Positions 27,891 through 35,086 of a stretch of 64,000 bases of DNA are shown one piece after another. Below the pieces are notes generated by a model. It saw only the letters and a program-made list of their open reading frames with translations. It had not been told where the DNA came from and did no database searches. Source of the DNA: Streptomyces chumphonensis. GTDB taxonomy: Bacteria; Actinomycetota; Actinomycetes; Streptomycetales; Streptomycetaceae. A program made the translations under genes and the position numbers. Numbering within the stretch: position 1 is the first letter of the stretch; every line of letters starts with the position of its first letter. Where the stretch lies: assembly GCF_014779715.1 (NCBI RefSeq), contig NZ_JACXYU010000001.1, forward strand, positions 1,054,001-1,118,000, read 5' to 3'.

Positions 27891-28228
27891 GGACCGATAC
27901 TGGGGCCCCGAGTGCGCCCACGCAAGTTTCCTGCCCGTTTTCGGGCATGTTCCCGACCTTCGACATCTGGAACCTGCCCGTCCGCTTCAGCCGCGGTCTC
28001 GGCGGTCCCGACGCGCAGGCACCCGCAGACGACGGCGCCCCCGCCCGTGACCAGGGAAAACCCCCTCCCGTCCGTACACCCGCCCCGGACGCGGTCCCGA
28101 TCTTCGTCGTTTCCGCCAGTACGGCGGTCGGTCGGCGTTCGGACAGACTGCCCGCCGAAGGCCACGGCACGCCCCGGGAGGCGGCCGCCGGGCCGACGCC
28201 ATGACCGGCACCAGGGGAGGACGGCACG
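27891..28228. other. 338-base intergenic region with a possible small gene (27947-28204)
   Basis: Divergent promoter region between the small glmS-linked gene and the methyltransferase. An 85-codon plus-strand frame from ATG 27947 to 28204 has high G+C at third positions, as real genes here do, and stops 24 bases before the methyltransferase start. It lacks a Shine-Dalgarno and any recognisable domain (Pro/Ala-rich after residue 20), so I leave it as a candidate only. Confidence 0.3.
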
Positions 28229-28969
28229 ATGGGTGGACAGCAGTACGACGCGATCGGTGAGGCGTACGAGGGCTTCAAGGCCCTGCCGCTGGAGCGGTAC
28301 GTGGTGGTGCCGAGCTTCCTCGGACTCGTCGGCGACGTGCGCGGCAGGGCGGTCCTCGACCTGGCCTGCGGCACCGGCTTCTACAGCCGCGAGCTCAGGC
28401 GGCGCGGCGCGACCGAGGTGCTCGGCGTCGACATCTCCGGCGAGATGGTCGCCGTGGCCCGACAGGTGGAGGAGCGCGACGCGCTGGGCGTGCGCTACGA
28501 GGTGGGCGACGTGTCCCGGCTGCGTCCCCTGGGGCGTCGGTTCGACATCGCCCTGGCCGTCCAACTGCTCAACTACGCGGACGACCTGGCCACGGCCGAG
28601 CGCATGTGCCGCGCCGCGCACCGCAGCCTGCGGCCCGGCGGCGAACTGTTCGCCCTCAACCAGTCGCCCGACTTCCGCTTCGACGGGCCCACCCCCGAGA
28701 AGTACGGCTTCCGCAGCGTTCTCACCGGCGAGGAGGGCGAGACCGGGCCGATGGTCCGCACCACGGCCCTGCTCGACCCCCCGGTCTCCTTCGTCGCCCA
28801 CCGGCCGCGCCGCGAGGTCTACGAGACGTGCCTGCGGGCAGCCGGGTTCAAGGAGCTGACCTGGGTCCCCCTGAAGGTCTCCGAGGCCGGACTGCGCACG
28901 TTCGGCGCGGCCCACTGGGCCGACCACCACGCCAACCCCCCGCTGGAGATGCTCCACTGCCGCGCCTGA
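28229..28969 (+). CDS. Class I SAM-dependent methyltransferase
   Basis: 246 residues. Motif I VLDLACGTGFYSREL binds SAM, then VLGVDISGEMVAVAR (acidic ribose-binding residue), YEVGDVSRL and a FDIALAVQLLNYADD post-motif. The N-terminus QYDAIGEAYEGFKALPLERY resembles ToxA/phospholipid-type small-molecule methyltransferases. GGAGG lies eight bases before ATG. Substrate unknown; no biosynthetic neighbours. Confidence 0.87.
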   Translation: MGGQQYDAIGEAYEGFKALPLERYVVVPSFLGLVGDVRGRAVLDLACGTGFYSRELRRRGATEVLGVDISGEMVAVARQVEERDALGVRYEVGDVSRLRPLGRRFDIALAVQLLNYADDLATAERMCRAAHRSLRPGGELFALNQSPDFRFDGPTPEKYGFRSVLTGEEGETGPMVRTTALLDPPVSFVAHRPRREVYETCLRAAGFKELTWVPLKVSEAGLRTFGAAHWADHHANPPLEMLHCRA

Positions 28970-29122
28970 CGCCGCCCCGACGGCGCGCGCTTTCCTGCTG
29001 CGGAGAAGTCGCCGGAGGGCGGAGCCCGGCTCCAGCGTGTCGGCCGGCCTGGCCCCCTCTTGTGCCGCGCACGACCCGTTGCGCAGACTGACACCACGAC
29101 AGAAGTAGGCGGGGGGGGCTCC

Positions 29123-29641
29123 ATGGCGACGGAGGCGGAGCGCGCGCTGGGCGCCTTCATCCGCAACCACCCGACGGACAACGGCCGGCGCGGCCGCGTC
29201 GCGATCGTGGCCCTGCTGATCGGCCTGGCCTTCGCCGCCGTGGCCGTCCCGGTGACGGTGGCGGTCTTCTCCGAGGACGGCGACGGGACACCGCTCGCCG
29301 GACTGCTGTGGGGCGGCGCACTCGTCGGGCTCTACGGCGGCATCTCCAGCGGGCTCCGCACCCTGCAACGGCACGGCGAGGTCTTCGTGCTACGCGAGGA
29401 CGGGCTGGTGTACCGCCGAACGGGGGAGACCAGGACACTGCCGTGGACCGGGATCGGCAGCACGGTGCAGCGAGGGCAGAACCACGCCTTGGCCCGACGC
29501 ATGGGCTGGGACGTGCATCTGGTCATCCGGCCCCGCACGGGCACACGGCTGCTGCTGACCGGATACACCGAGGACGCGGCCCGACTGGCCGCCGAGATCG
29601 AGACCGCCGTGTCTACCGCAGCAGGCCGGCCGTCGCGCTAG
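29123..29641 (+). CDS. Two-TM membrane protein of unknown function (YcxB-like C-terminal domain)
   Basis: 172 residues. Two hydrophobic segments at about 26-50 (VAIVALLIGLAFAAVAVPVT) and 60-80 (LAGLLWGGALVGLYGG) are followed by a cytoplasmic domain with VFVLREDGLVYRRTGETRTL, PWTGIGSTVQR and TRLLLTGYTEDAARLA, a PH-like pattern seen in YcxB-type proteins. A run of eight G precedes the ATG and may serve as a loose ribosome-binding site. Function unknown. Confidence 0.65.
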   Translation: MATEAERALGAFIRNHPTDNGRRGRVAIVALLIGLAFAAVAVPVTVAVFSEDGDGTPLAGLLWGGALVGLYGGISSGLRTLQRHGEVFVLREDGLVYRRTGETRTLPWTGIGSTVQRGQNHALARRMGWDVHLVIRPRTGTRLLLTGYTEDAARLAAEIETAVSTAAGRPSR

Positions 29642-29872
29642 TGCTCAGGTCTGACTTCGCGATCTTGTCGCGATCCGGCTGGGAACGGGTACTGTCACCG
29701 CGTGATCCCCGGTTGGTATGGGGACAACGAGGATCGTGCGGTGGCCGGAGACCACAGACAGCCACCACCGACGACGCTCCACCTACGAACGTGCCGGACA
29801 GATCACGAAACCGCACTGGGCAACCAGGCGGCGGACTCACCTTCACGGCCTTCGACGTGGTCGATAGCCTGT

Positions 29873-30316
29873 ATGACCATGATGCGCGCTTGGATCCTGC
29901 CGATGCTGTTCGTGCTCAGCGGCACGGCCATCGCGACGGGGCAGGTCCTCAAGGGGAACCCCGGCACGGCCGCAGGACTCCTGCTGGCGTTCCTCACGCT
30001 CGCCGGCGTGAACTCACCCCTGATCTTCCCCAAGACGATCAGTGCGGAGGAGGCGCAGCGCCGCAGCGCGGACGACGGCCGACCGGTCGTCTTCTGGCGG
30101 CCGGGCTGCACGTACTGCATGCGGCTGCGCCTCCGACTCGGCCGCAGCGCCCGCCTACTGCACTGGGTGAACATCTGGCGCGACCCGGCAGGAGCCGCAG
30201 CGGTCAGAGCGGCCAACGACGGCAACGAGACGGTGCCCACCGTCGTCGTGGCGGGCCGGCCGCACACCAACCCCGACCCCCGGTGGGTACGCGAACAGCT
30301 CTCCCCTTCCGCGTGA
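29873..30316 (+). CDS. Membrane-anchored glutaredoxin-like protein
   Basis: About 147 residues. Two membrane segments (AWILPMLFVLSGTAIATGQV and GTAAGLLLAFLTLAGVNSPL) precede a glutaredoxin/Mrx1-like domain with the redox motif GCTYCMRL and cis-Pro loop ETVPTVVVAGRP. It should reduce disulfides, perhaps mycothiol-mixed ones, at the inner face of the membrane. ATGs at 29873, 29879 and 29882 are all possible starts, with no Shine-Dalgarno; GATAGC at 29863-29868 may be a -10 of a leaderless message. It is 180 bases upstream of the heliorhodopsin gene on the same strand. Confidence 0.72.
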   Translation: MTMMRAWILPMLFVLSGTAIATGQVLKGNPGTAAGLLLAFLTLAGVNSPLIFPKTISAEEAQRRSADDGRPVVFWRPGCTYCMRLRLRLGRSARLLHWVNIWRDPAGAAAVRAANDGNETVPTVVVAGRPHTNPDPRWVREQLSPSA

Positions 30317-30495
30317 TCAAGCCGAAGGTAGGTGGTCGGGTCGGGACGTCGCCCGGGCCCGGCACGTGGTACCGCTGCCCCCGGGCGCCATACGGGGGAC
30401 TCTCGGCAAGGTGACGGTGTGACTGCGGGGGCCGGGACGGGGCAAGGACGACCATGAACCCGTAACGCGGCTGCGACCCACCCCTGGAGGAACAC

Positions 30496-31278
30496 GTGAG
30501 AAGCGAGGACGGCACGCCGGTGGCCGGCGGGGTCACCCCCGAACGCCTCGCCGGGCTCCGGGCATGGAACCTGGGACTGACGCTGCTGCACCTGGCCCAG
30601 GCCGTGGCGATCGTCCTCCTCGCCGGAGGCTTCTCGATCACCGTCACCTCCTCCGTTCCCGAGGGTCCGCCGGGGACGGAGGCGCCCGCCCCCGAGGCGC
30701 TGTTCGACGTGCCGATCGGCTGGGCCGTCGCCGTCTTCCTCGGCCTCGCGGCCCTGGACCACCTGCTGACGGCGACGGTCTGCCGCTCCACCTACGAGCG
30801 CGACCTCAGGCGGGGCATCAACCGGTTCCGGTGGGTCGAGTACGCGCTGAGCGCGACGCTGATGGTGCTCCTCATCGGCTTCTACTCCGGCATCACCGGC
30901 ATCAACGCCGTCCTCGCCGTCGCCGGGGCCAACATCGGGATGATCCTCTTCGGCTGGCTCGAAGAGCTGATGAACCCGCCGGGGCGGGCGGTGACGACGA
31001 TGCTGCCGTTCTGGTTCGGCACCCTGGTCGGCCTGGCGCCGTGGGCGGCGATCGTCTACAACGTCGTCGCGGCCGAGACCGTCCCCGGCTTCGTGTACGG
31101 GATCGTGGTCGTACAGGCCGTCCTCTTCTTCAGCTTCGGCCTCAATCAGTGGCTCCAGTACCGGGGCGTCGGCCGATGGGCCGACTACGCGTACGGGGAG
31201 AAGGGCTACCTGGTCCTCAGCCTGGTGGCGAAATCCCTGCTGGCCTGGCAGATCTTCGGCGGCTCCCTGTCCGGCTGA
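30496..31278 (+). CDS. Heliorhodopsin (retinal-binding seven-TM photoreceptor)
   Basis: 260 residues with seven hydrophobic segments (about 22-45, 72-96, 111-131, 134-155, 168-191, 199-221, 235-256). TM7 SLVAKSLLAWQIFG carries the Schiff-base Lys246; TM3 RWVEYALSATLMV carries the counterion Glu115, matching Glu107 of heliorhodopsin 48C12; His32 and His89 align with its His23 and His80. FFSFGLNQWLQYRGVGRW and the short GEKGY loop before TM7 are further family marks. Type-1 pump motifs (DTD/DTE in TM3) are absent. Heliorhodopsins sit with the N-terminus inside and have slow photocycles suited to signalling or enzyme regulation. GTG 30496 has GGAGG at five bases. No carotenoid-cleavage gene is in the window. 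Confidence 0.92.
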   Translation: MRSEDGTPVAGGVTPERLAGLRAWNLGLTLLHLAQAVAIVLLAGGFSITVTSSVPEGPPGTEAPAPEALFDVPIGWAVAVFLGLAALDHLLTATVCRSTYERDLRRGINRFRWVEYALSATLMVLLIGFYSGITGINAVLAVAGANIGMILFGWLEELMNPPGRAVTTMLPFWFGTLVGLAPWAAIVYNVVAAETVPGFVYGIVVVQAVLFFSFGLNQWLQYRGVGRWADYAYGEKGYLVLSLVAKSLLAWQIFGGSLSG

Positions 31279-31286
31279 CCCAGCCG

Positions 31287-32618
31287 TCACACCGTCCGTG
31301 TGCCGCGCAGCATGCGGGACCGGTCGTAGACCTCCCGGGCGACGGGGTGACCCAGGTGCGGCCGGAGCAGCGCCCGCATGTCCCGCACCCGGTCGTCACA
31401 CCGGCCGGACTGGACGAGAGGGTAGTCGTCCAGGGCGAGATCCCAGTTCTCGCACGCTTCTTCCAACCTGCCGATCCGCAGCTGTCGCTCGGCGAGCAAC
31501 GCCCGCTCACGAACCCGGGTACGGCGATGAGTCGAGCACATGAGACGGTTCGCCTCCGTCATGGCGTCCACTGATCCTGCGAGATCGCCCAGCGCGAACC
31601 GCACCTGACTGAAGTGGTAGTTCAGCGCGGCGGGATCGTAGGCTCCGAACGTTCTCTCGCGCGATTCCGCCCGATCCATGGCCCGCTCAGCTTGCGCCAT
31701 GAAGTGCAGGGCGTTGCTCCGGTCGCCGATCTGGGCGTAGGAGTGGGCCTGCTGGCCGGCCAGGAAGGCCCGCATGCGCGGCCCGGCCTGCGGGGAGGCG
31801 GCAGCGGCGGCGTCCGCGAGGCGCTGGGCCTGCGGGCCGTGGCCGAGGTCCACCGCCTGCACGCTCATACCGCGCAGGGTCGTGCAGTACGTGAGGTGGT
31901 CGTCGGCCTGCCCCGCCAGCTCCAGGGCTCGCAGGTAGTACGTCTGCGCCAGTCCGTGCAGCCCTTCGTCCACCGCCATGTAGCCGGTGAGATAGCAGAG
32001 GTCCGAGGCGGCTGAGAGCATGCCCTTCCGGACCTCCTGCGCGGCGTCGGCAGCCAGGTAGGGCGCCACGGTGTTGACGAGGAATGAGGCCGCCATGGGC
32101 CGGGCGTGACGCCCGCCGAACTGGTCGTCCAGGTCGCTGATGCGCTCGGTCATGGCGGTGACCGTCTCGACGTCGTTCCAGCCGATCCGGGCCGCCCGCC
32201 CTGTCTGGACGGCCTCGACCCGCCCGACGACGTCCTGCCAGTCCGGGATCGTCAGGGCGACGGAGAACAGACCCGCCCCCAGCACACCCCGCCGCGAAGG
32301 GTCCATGTCCAGCCTCCCCAGGTCGACCAGGCTTTCCACGGTACTCGCGTGGGAGGCCGATGTATCCACGGCAAAGCCGATCTCCGCGAACGTGACCGGC
32401 CTGCGGCAGCGTCTGGCCAAGGCTTCCCGAACCAGGGGCCGCACGGGCTCCCTGGGCATGGTGCCATCCAGCCAATGACTCACCGCCGAATTGTCATACC
32501 GCAGTTGCATGCCGCATTCACGACCCAGGCGGTTGACGGCCTGGGCGAGTTGGGTCTGCGACCAGTCGGCCTCGACCAGTACCCGACGCAGTCCCTCATT
32601 CGGACACTTCGCTCCCAC
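31287..32618 (-). CDS. XRE-like regulator with TPR domain
   Basis: 443 residues. Residues 1-60 form a divergent helix-turn-helix (LRRVLVEADWSQTQLAQAVN, NSAVSHWLDGTMPREP), then a linker with DPSRRGVLGAGLFSVAL, then from about residue 150 a TPR-like helical array (ALELAGQADDHLTYCTTLRG, QQAHSYAQIGDRSNALHFM). Such proteins often precede ATP-grasp RiPP clusters in Streptomyces. GTG 32618 has AGGAG eight bases upstream. It is divergent from the ATP-binding protein, with a 9-bp inverted repeat between them. It converges with the heliorhodopsin gene, leaving only eight bases and no terminator. Confidence 0.8.
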   Translation of the reverse strand: MGAKCPNEGLRRVLVEADWSQTQLAQAVNRLGRECGMQLRYDNSAVSHWLDGTMPREPVRPLVREALARRCRRPVTFAEIGFAVDTSASHASTVESLVDLGRLDMDPSRRGVLGAGLFSVALTIPDWQDVVGRVEAVQTGRAARIGWNDVETVTAMTERISDLDDQFGGRHARPMAASFLVNTVAPYLAADAAQEVRKGMLSAASDLCYLTGYMAVDEGLHGLAQTYYLRALELAGQADDHLTYCTTLRGMSVQAVDLGHGPQAQRLADAAAAASPQAGPRMRAFLAGQQAHSYAQIGDRSNALHFMAQAERAMDRAESRERTFGAYDPAALNYHFSQVRFALGDLAGSVDAMTEANRLMCSTHRRTRVRERALLAERQLRIGRLEEACENWDLALDDYPLVQSGRCDDRVRDMRALLRPHLGHPVAREVYDRSRMLRGTRTV

Positions 32619-32637
32619 GGCATCAACTCCTGATTTC

Positions 32638-32660
32638 TGAAAGCCCTTTCAGGGCTTTCA
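32638..32660. promoter_or_regulatory. 9-bp perfect inverted repeat upstream of the XRE-TPR gene
   Basis: TGAAAGCCC-TTTCA-GGGCTTTCA lies 20 bases before the GTG start, in an AT-richer divergent promoter. A good candidate for an autoregulatory operator or a leader hairpin. Confidence 0.45.
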
Positions 32661-32755
32661 AGTCCACCCCGCTCTTCCACCGTACCGCCGTCCGTAATCG
32701 CGCGGTTACGTTTGCGACAACGCAGGTGACCGACCCCAACCCGCGAGGAGAATGC

Positions 32756-33250
32756 ATGCCCGCGACAGCGGCTTGCGGTTCCGCAGACGAATCGGACCCG
32801 GTGTTCCGACCGGAAAGGGCCTGTGCGACCACGGCTGGACCTCCCTCACACCCGGTCGACATCCCGGCCTACAGCGCGACGTGGCCCTGCGAGCCACGGA
32901 CCGCCGGGCTGGCCCGCGACCTCGTGAGGACCGCGCTGCACACCTGGGAGCTCGACGAGCTGTCGGACCGGGCGACCCTCATCACGTCCGAGCTGGTGGG
33001 CAACTCCGTGCAGCACAGCGGCGGTCGCCTGCTCCGCGTCGGCGTCACCCGCCCTGAGCGGGACGTCGTGCGCCTCTCCGTCTCCGACAGGTCGACCGCG
33101 CACCCGGTACCCCGTCCCCCGGACCTCGGGTCGGAGCACGGCCGCGGCCTCCTCCTGGTGGAGGCGCTGGCCGACGCCTGGGAGACCGACGTCCGCGCCT
33201 GGGGGAAAGTCGTCCGGGCCGAACTGCACGTGCGGACCCCGCGTGTATGA
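32756..33250 (+). CDS. RsbW-like ATP-binding protein (HATPase_c)
   Basis: 164 residues. N-box TLITSELVGNSVQHSGG, G1 box LSVSDRSTAHPVP, G2 box SEHGRGLLLVEALADAW; a 45-residue lead precedes it. AGGAG lies five bases before ATG 32756. Anti-sigma-like kinases of this size commonly stand beside XRE-TPR regulators and RiPP genes. The next gene's GTG overlaps its stop by eight bases, so they are coupled. Confidence 0.82.
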   Translation: MPATAACGSADESDPVFRPERACATTAGPPSHPVDIPAYSATWPCEPRTAGLARDLVRTALHTWELDELSDRATLITSELVGNSVQHSGGRLLRVGVTRPERDVVRLSVSDRSTAHPVPRPPDLGSEHGRGLLLVEALADAWETDVRAWGKVVRAELHVRTPRV

Positions 33251-33521
33251 CCGGCAGCGCTTTCCCCTACCTGGCGCGGTGCTGTACCCGGACGATTCCC
33301 GGCCACGTCCCGCGCGGGCCGAACCCGGCGACGACCGCTGGGTCACCGGACTGTGCTGGCTCTACTGCCGCCGGGCCGACGTACCGGTCATCTGGATCGG
33401 CCCGGCGGCCTTCAACGGCATGCACGCACCGATGCACGCCTGCGAAAGATGCCTTTCCGAACTCGAATTCATGATCTGGCACCACGTCACCGGAGAGCAA
33501 CGCCCTTCAAGGAGGACATGA
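33243..33521 (+). CDS. Small conserved cysteine-containing protein, unknown function
   Basis: 92 residues from GTG 33243: RFPLPGAVLYPDDSRP, WVTGLCWLYCRRADVPVIWIG, FNGMHAPMHACERCLSELEFM. Four cysteines (CWLYC and CERC) could bind a metal. It overlaps the ATP-binding protein gene at its start, and its stop overlaps the ATG of the truncated peptide, so it sits in the middle of a coupled transcript. I regard it as an accessory gene of a former RiPP locus; biochemical role unknown. Confidence 0.65.
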   Translation: MYDRQRFPLPGAVLYPDDSRPRPARAEPGDDRWVTGLCWLYCRRADVPVIWIGPAAFNGMHAPMHACERCLSELEFMIWHHVTGEQRPSRRT

Positions 33522-33574
33522 TGTTCGACCACTCGGAGCGCAAGGAGACCGTCGCGGAATCCCCGTGGGGGTGA
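33521..33574 (+). pseudogene. Truncated RiPP precursor remnant (graspetide TgmA-like leader)
   Basis: A perfect AAGGAGG (33509-33515) precedes ATG 33521, which opens a frame of only 17 codons, [17 protein letters not shown], then TGA. The start MFxHS and the PWG motif recall N-termini of ATP-grasp-modified RiPP precursors, which normally continue another 40-60 residues into a core. The frame ends exactly where sequence related to a later gene of such clusters begins. Strong translation signal on a peptide too short to be the family's product suggests a deletion scar. Confidence 0.5.
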
Positions 33575-34175
33575 GGGTTTGGCGGGCTACGCGGAGAGCG
33601 GCCCCTACGACCGTGTGATCGCCACCTGCGGTGTGCACACCGTGCCGGCCGAATGGCTCGCGCAGACCAGACCCGGCGGTGACATCCTGGTCACGGTCGG
33701 CGGGTGGATGCACGCGTCCGAACTCGTACGCCTCACGGTCGCCGACGACGGCACGGCCAGTGGCCCGGTTCTCGGCGGTCATGTCTCGTTCATGCTGGCC
33801 CGGCCCCACCTTCCGCCCCCGCTGGGCATCCTGCCGAACCTCGGCGAGGGGGACGCTGTGCCGACGGAGCTGGGTGCGGACGTGCTCGACGACTGGACCG
33901 CCCGGTTCGTCGCGGGATTCGCCGCGCCGCGCGCACAGCGGCTCACCCTGGATCGGGACGGCCGGACGGAACACGTCGTGGTCGACGTGGCGGCGGGATC
34001 ATGGGCTGCCGTCTTCCGGGAAGGGGGACGGTGGATGGTCCGTCAGGGCGGCCCGGCGCGGCTGTGGGACGGGATCACCGAACGTGTCAGCCGGTGGCAG
34101 GCCGACGGGCGCCCGTCCGTCGTCCGCATGCGGCTGCACGTCGGCCCCGACGGGCAGCGCCTCACCTGGGCCTGA
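33575..34175 (+). pseudogene. 5'-truncated protein-L-isoaspartate-type methyltransferase (RiPP tailoring, TgmC-like)
   Basis: About 198 residues corresponding to the C-terminal half of a 380-400-residue methyltransferase: [20 protein letters not shown] with [16 protein letters not shown] is the PCMT middle motif, followed by the ATP-grasp-system C-terminal domain ([20 protein letters not shown] through [13 protein letters not shown]). The SAM-binding motif I that should lie upstream is missing, and the only in-frame start is TTG 33579 without a ribosome-binding site. Loss of the N-terminal half next to a cut precursor argues for one internal deletion. Confidence 0.65.
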
Positions 34176-34245
34176 CCGCCGGGCAGCGGCTCCCCTCGGG
34201 GGAAATCCGTGTGCGTCCGGCTGACCCGGGGGTGATGATGGCGGA

Positions 34246-35010
34246 ATGTCACGTTCTTTCGCCGAGCTCGTCGCCGAGGCCGAGTCGGCCCCCACGGAGG
34301 GCTGGGACTTCTCCTGGCTCGACGGGCGGGCGACCGAGGAACGCCCCTCGTGGGGCTACCAGCGGGCGATGAGTCGGCGGCTCGCCGGGGTGTCGGCGGC
34401 GCTCGACGTGCAGACCGGTGGTGGTGAGGTCCTGGCCGGGGCGGAGAGGCTGCCGCCCACGATGGTCGCGACGGAGTCCTGGCCGCCGAACGTCGCCAAG
34501 GCGACCAGGCTGCTGCACCCGCGCGGGGTCGTGGTCGTCGCCGACCCGGACGAGCCGCCGCTGCCGTTCGCGGACGCGGCGTTCGACCTGGTGACCAGCA
34601 GGCATCCGGCGACGGTCTGGTGGTCGGAGATCGCGCGGGTGCTGCGACCGGGTGGGACGTACTTCGCCCAGCACGTCGGCCCCGCGAGCGTGTGGGAAGT
34701 GGTGGAGTACTTCCTGGGGCCGCAGCCCGAGGCGCGCCGGAGGCGGCACCCCGACGACGAGGGTGCGGCGGCGCGTGCCGCCGGGCTGGAGGTCGTCGAC
34801 CTGCGCACGGAGCGGCTGAGGATGGAGTTCCACGACGTCGGAGCGGTGGTCTACTTCCTGCGCAAGGTGATCTGGACGGTGCCCGGGTTCACCGTCGAGC
34901 AGCACCGCGACCGCCTGCGTGAGCTGCACGGGAGGATCGAGGCCGAGGGCCCGTTCGTCGCCCACTCCACCCGGACCCTCGTCGAGGCGCGCAAGCCCGG
35001 GGGCGCGTAG
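34246..35010 (+). CDS. SAM-dependent methyltransferase-like protein
   Basis: 254 residues. Motif I is degenerate (SAALDVQTGGGEVLAGAERL, Gly-rich), followed by GVVVVADPDEPPLPFADAAFD, DLVTSRHPATVWWSEIARVL and RPGGTYFAQHVG, typical of class I methyltransferases. The N-terminus EGWDFSWLDGRATEERPSW is characteristic of a Streptomyces family. No strong Shine-Dalgarno before ATG 34246. Substrate unknown; it is separate from the truncated methyltransferase before it. Confidence 0.78.
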   Translation: MSRSFAELVAEAESAPTEGWDFSWLDGRATEERPSWGYQRAMSRRLAGVSAALDVQTGGGEVLAGAERLPPTMVATESWPPNVAKATRLLHPRGVVVVADPDEPPLPFADAAFDLVTSRHPATVWWSEIARVLRPGGTYFAQHVGPASVWEVVEYFLGPQPEARRRRHPDDEGAAARAAGLEVVDLRTERLRMEFHDVGAVVYFLRKVIWTVPGFTVEQHRDRLRELHGRIEAEGPFVAHSTRTLVEARKPGGA

Positions 35011-35016
35011 GACGCG

Positions 35017-35060
35017 CGCCGCCTCCGCTGCCGAGGGGGCGGTCGGCTGCGGAGGCGGCG
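35017..35060. terminator. Bidirectional terminator
   Basis: Perfect 12-bp stem CGCCGCCTCCGC/GCGGAGGCGGCG, extended after one mismatch by five inner pairs (GCCGA/TCGGC), between the methyltransferase stop and the convergent acdH stop. Confidence 0.75.
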
Positions 35061-35086
35061 GGTCGTCGGAAGCGGAACGAGGCGGG

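Noticed and set aside
29702..29872. A GTG start at 29702 giving the glutaredoxin-like protein a 57-residue extension
   Set aside because: A TACTGT lies six bases upstream, but the extra residues look non-coding and membrane proteins of this type start near the first TM segment.
30496..31278. Type-1 rhodopsin proton pump
   Set aside because: TM3 lacks the Asp-Thr-Asp/Glu motif of pumps; the TM3 Glu, His pair and overall text match heliorhodopsin.
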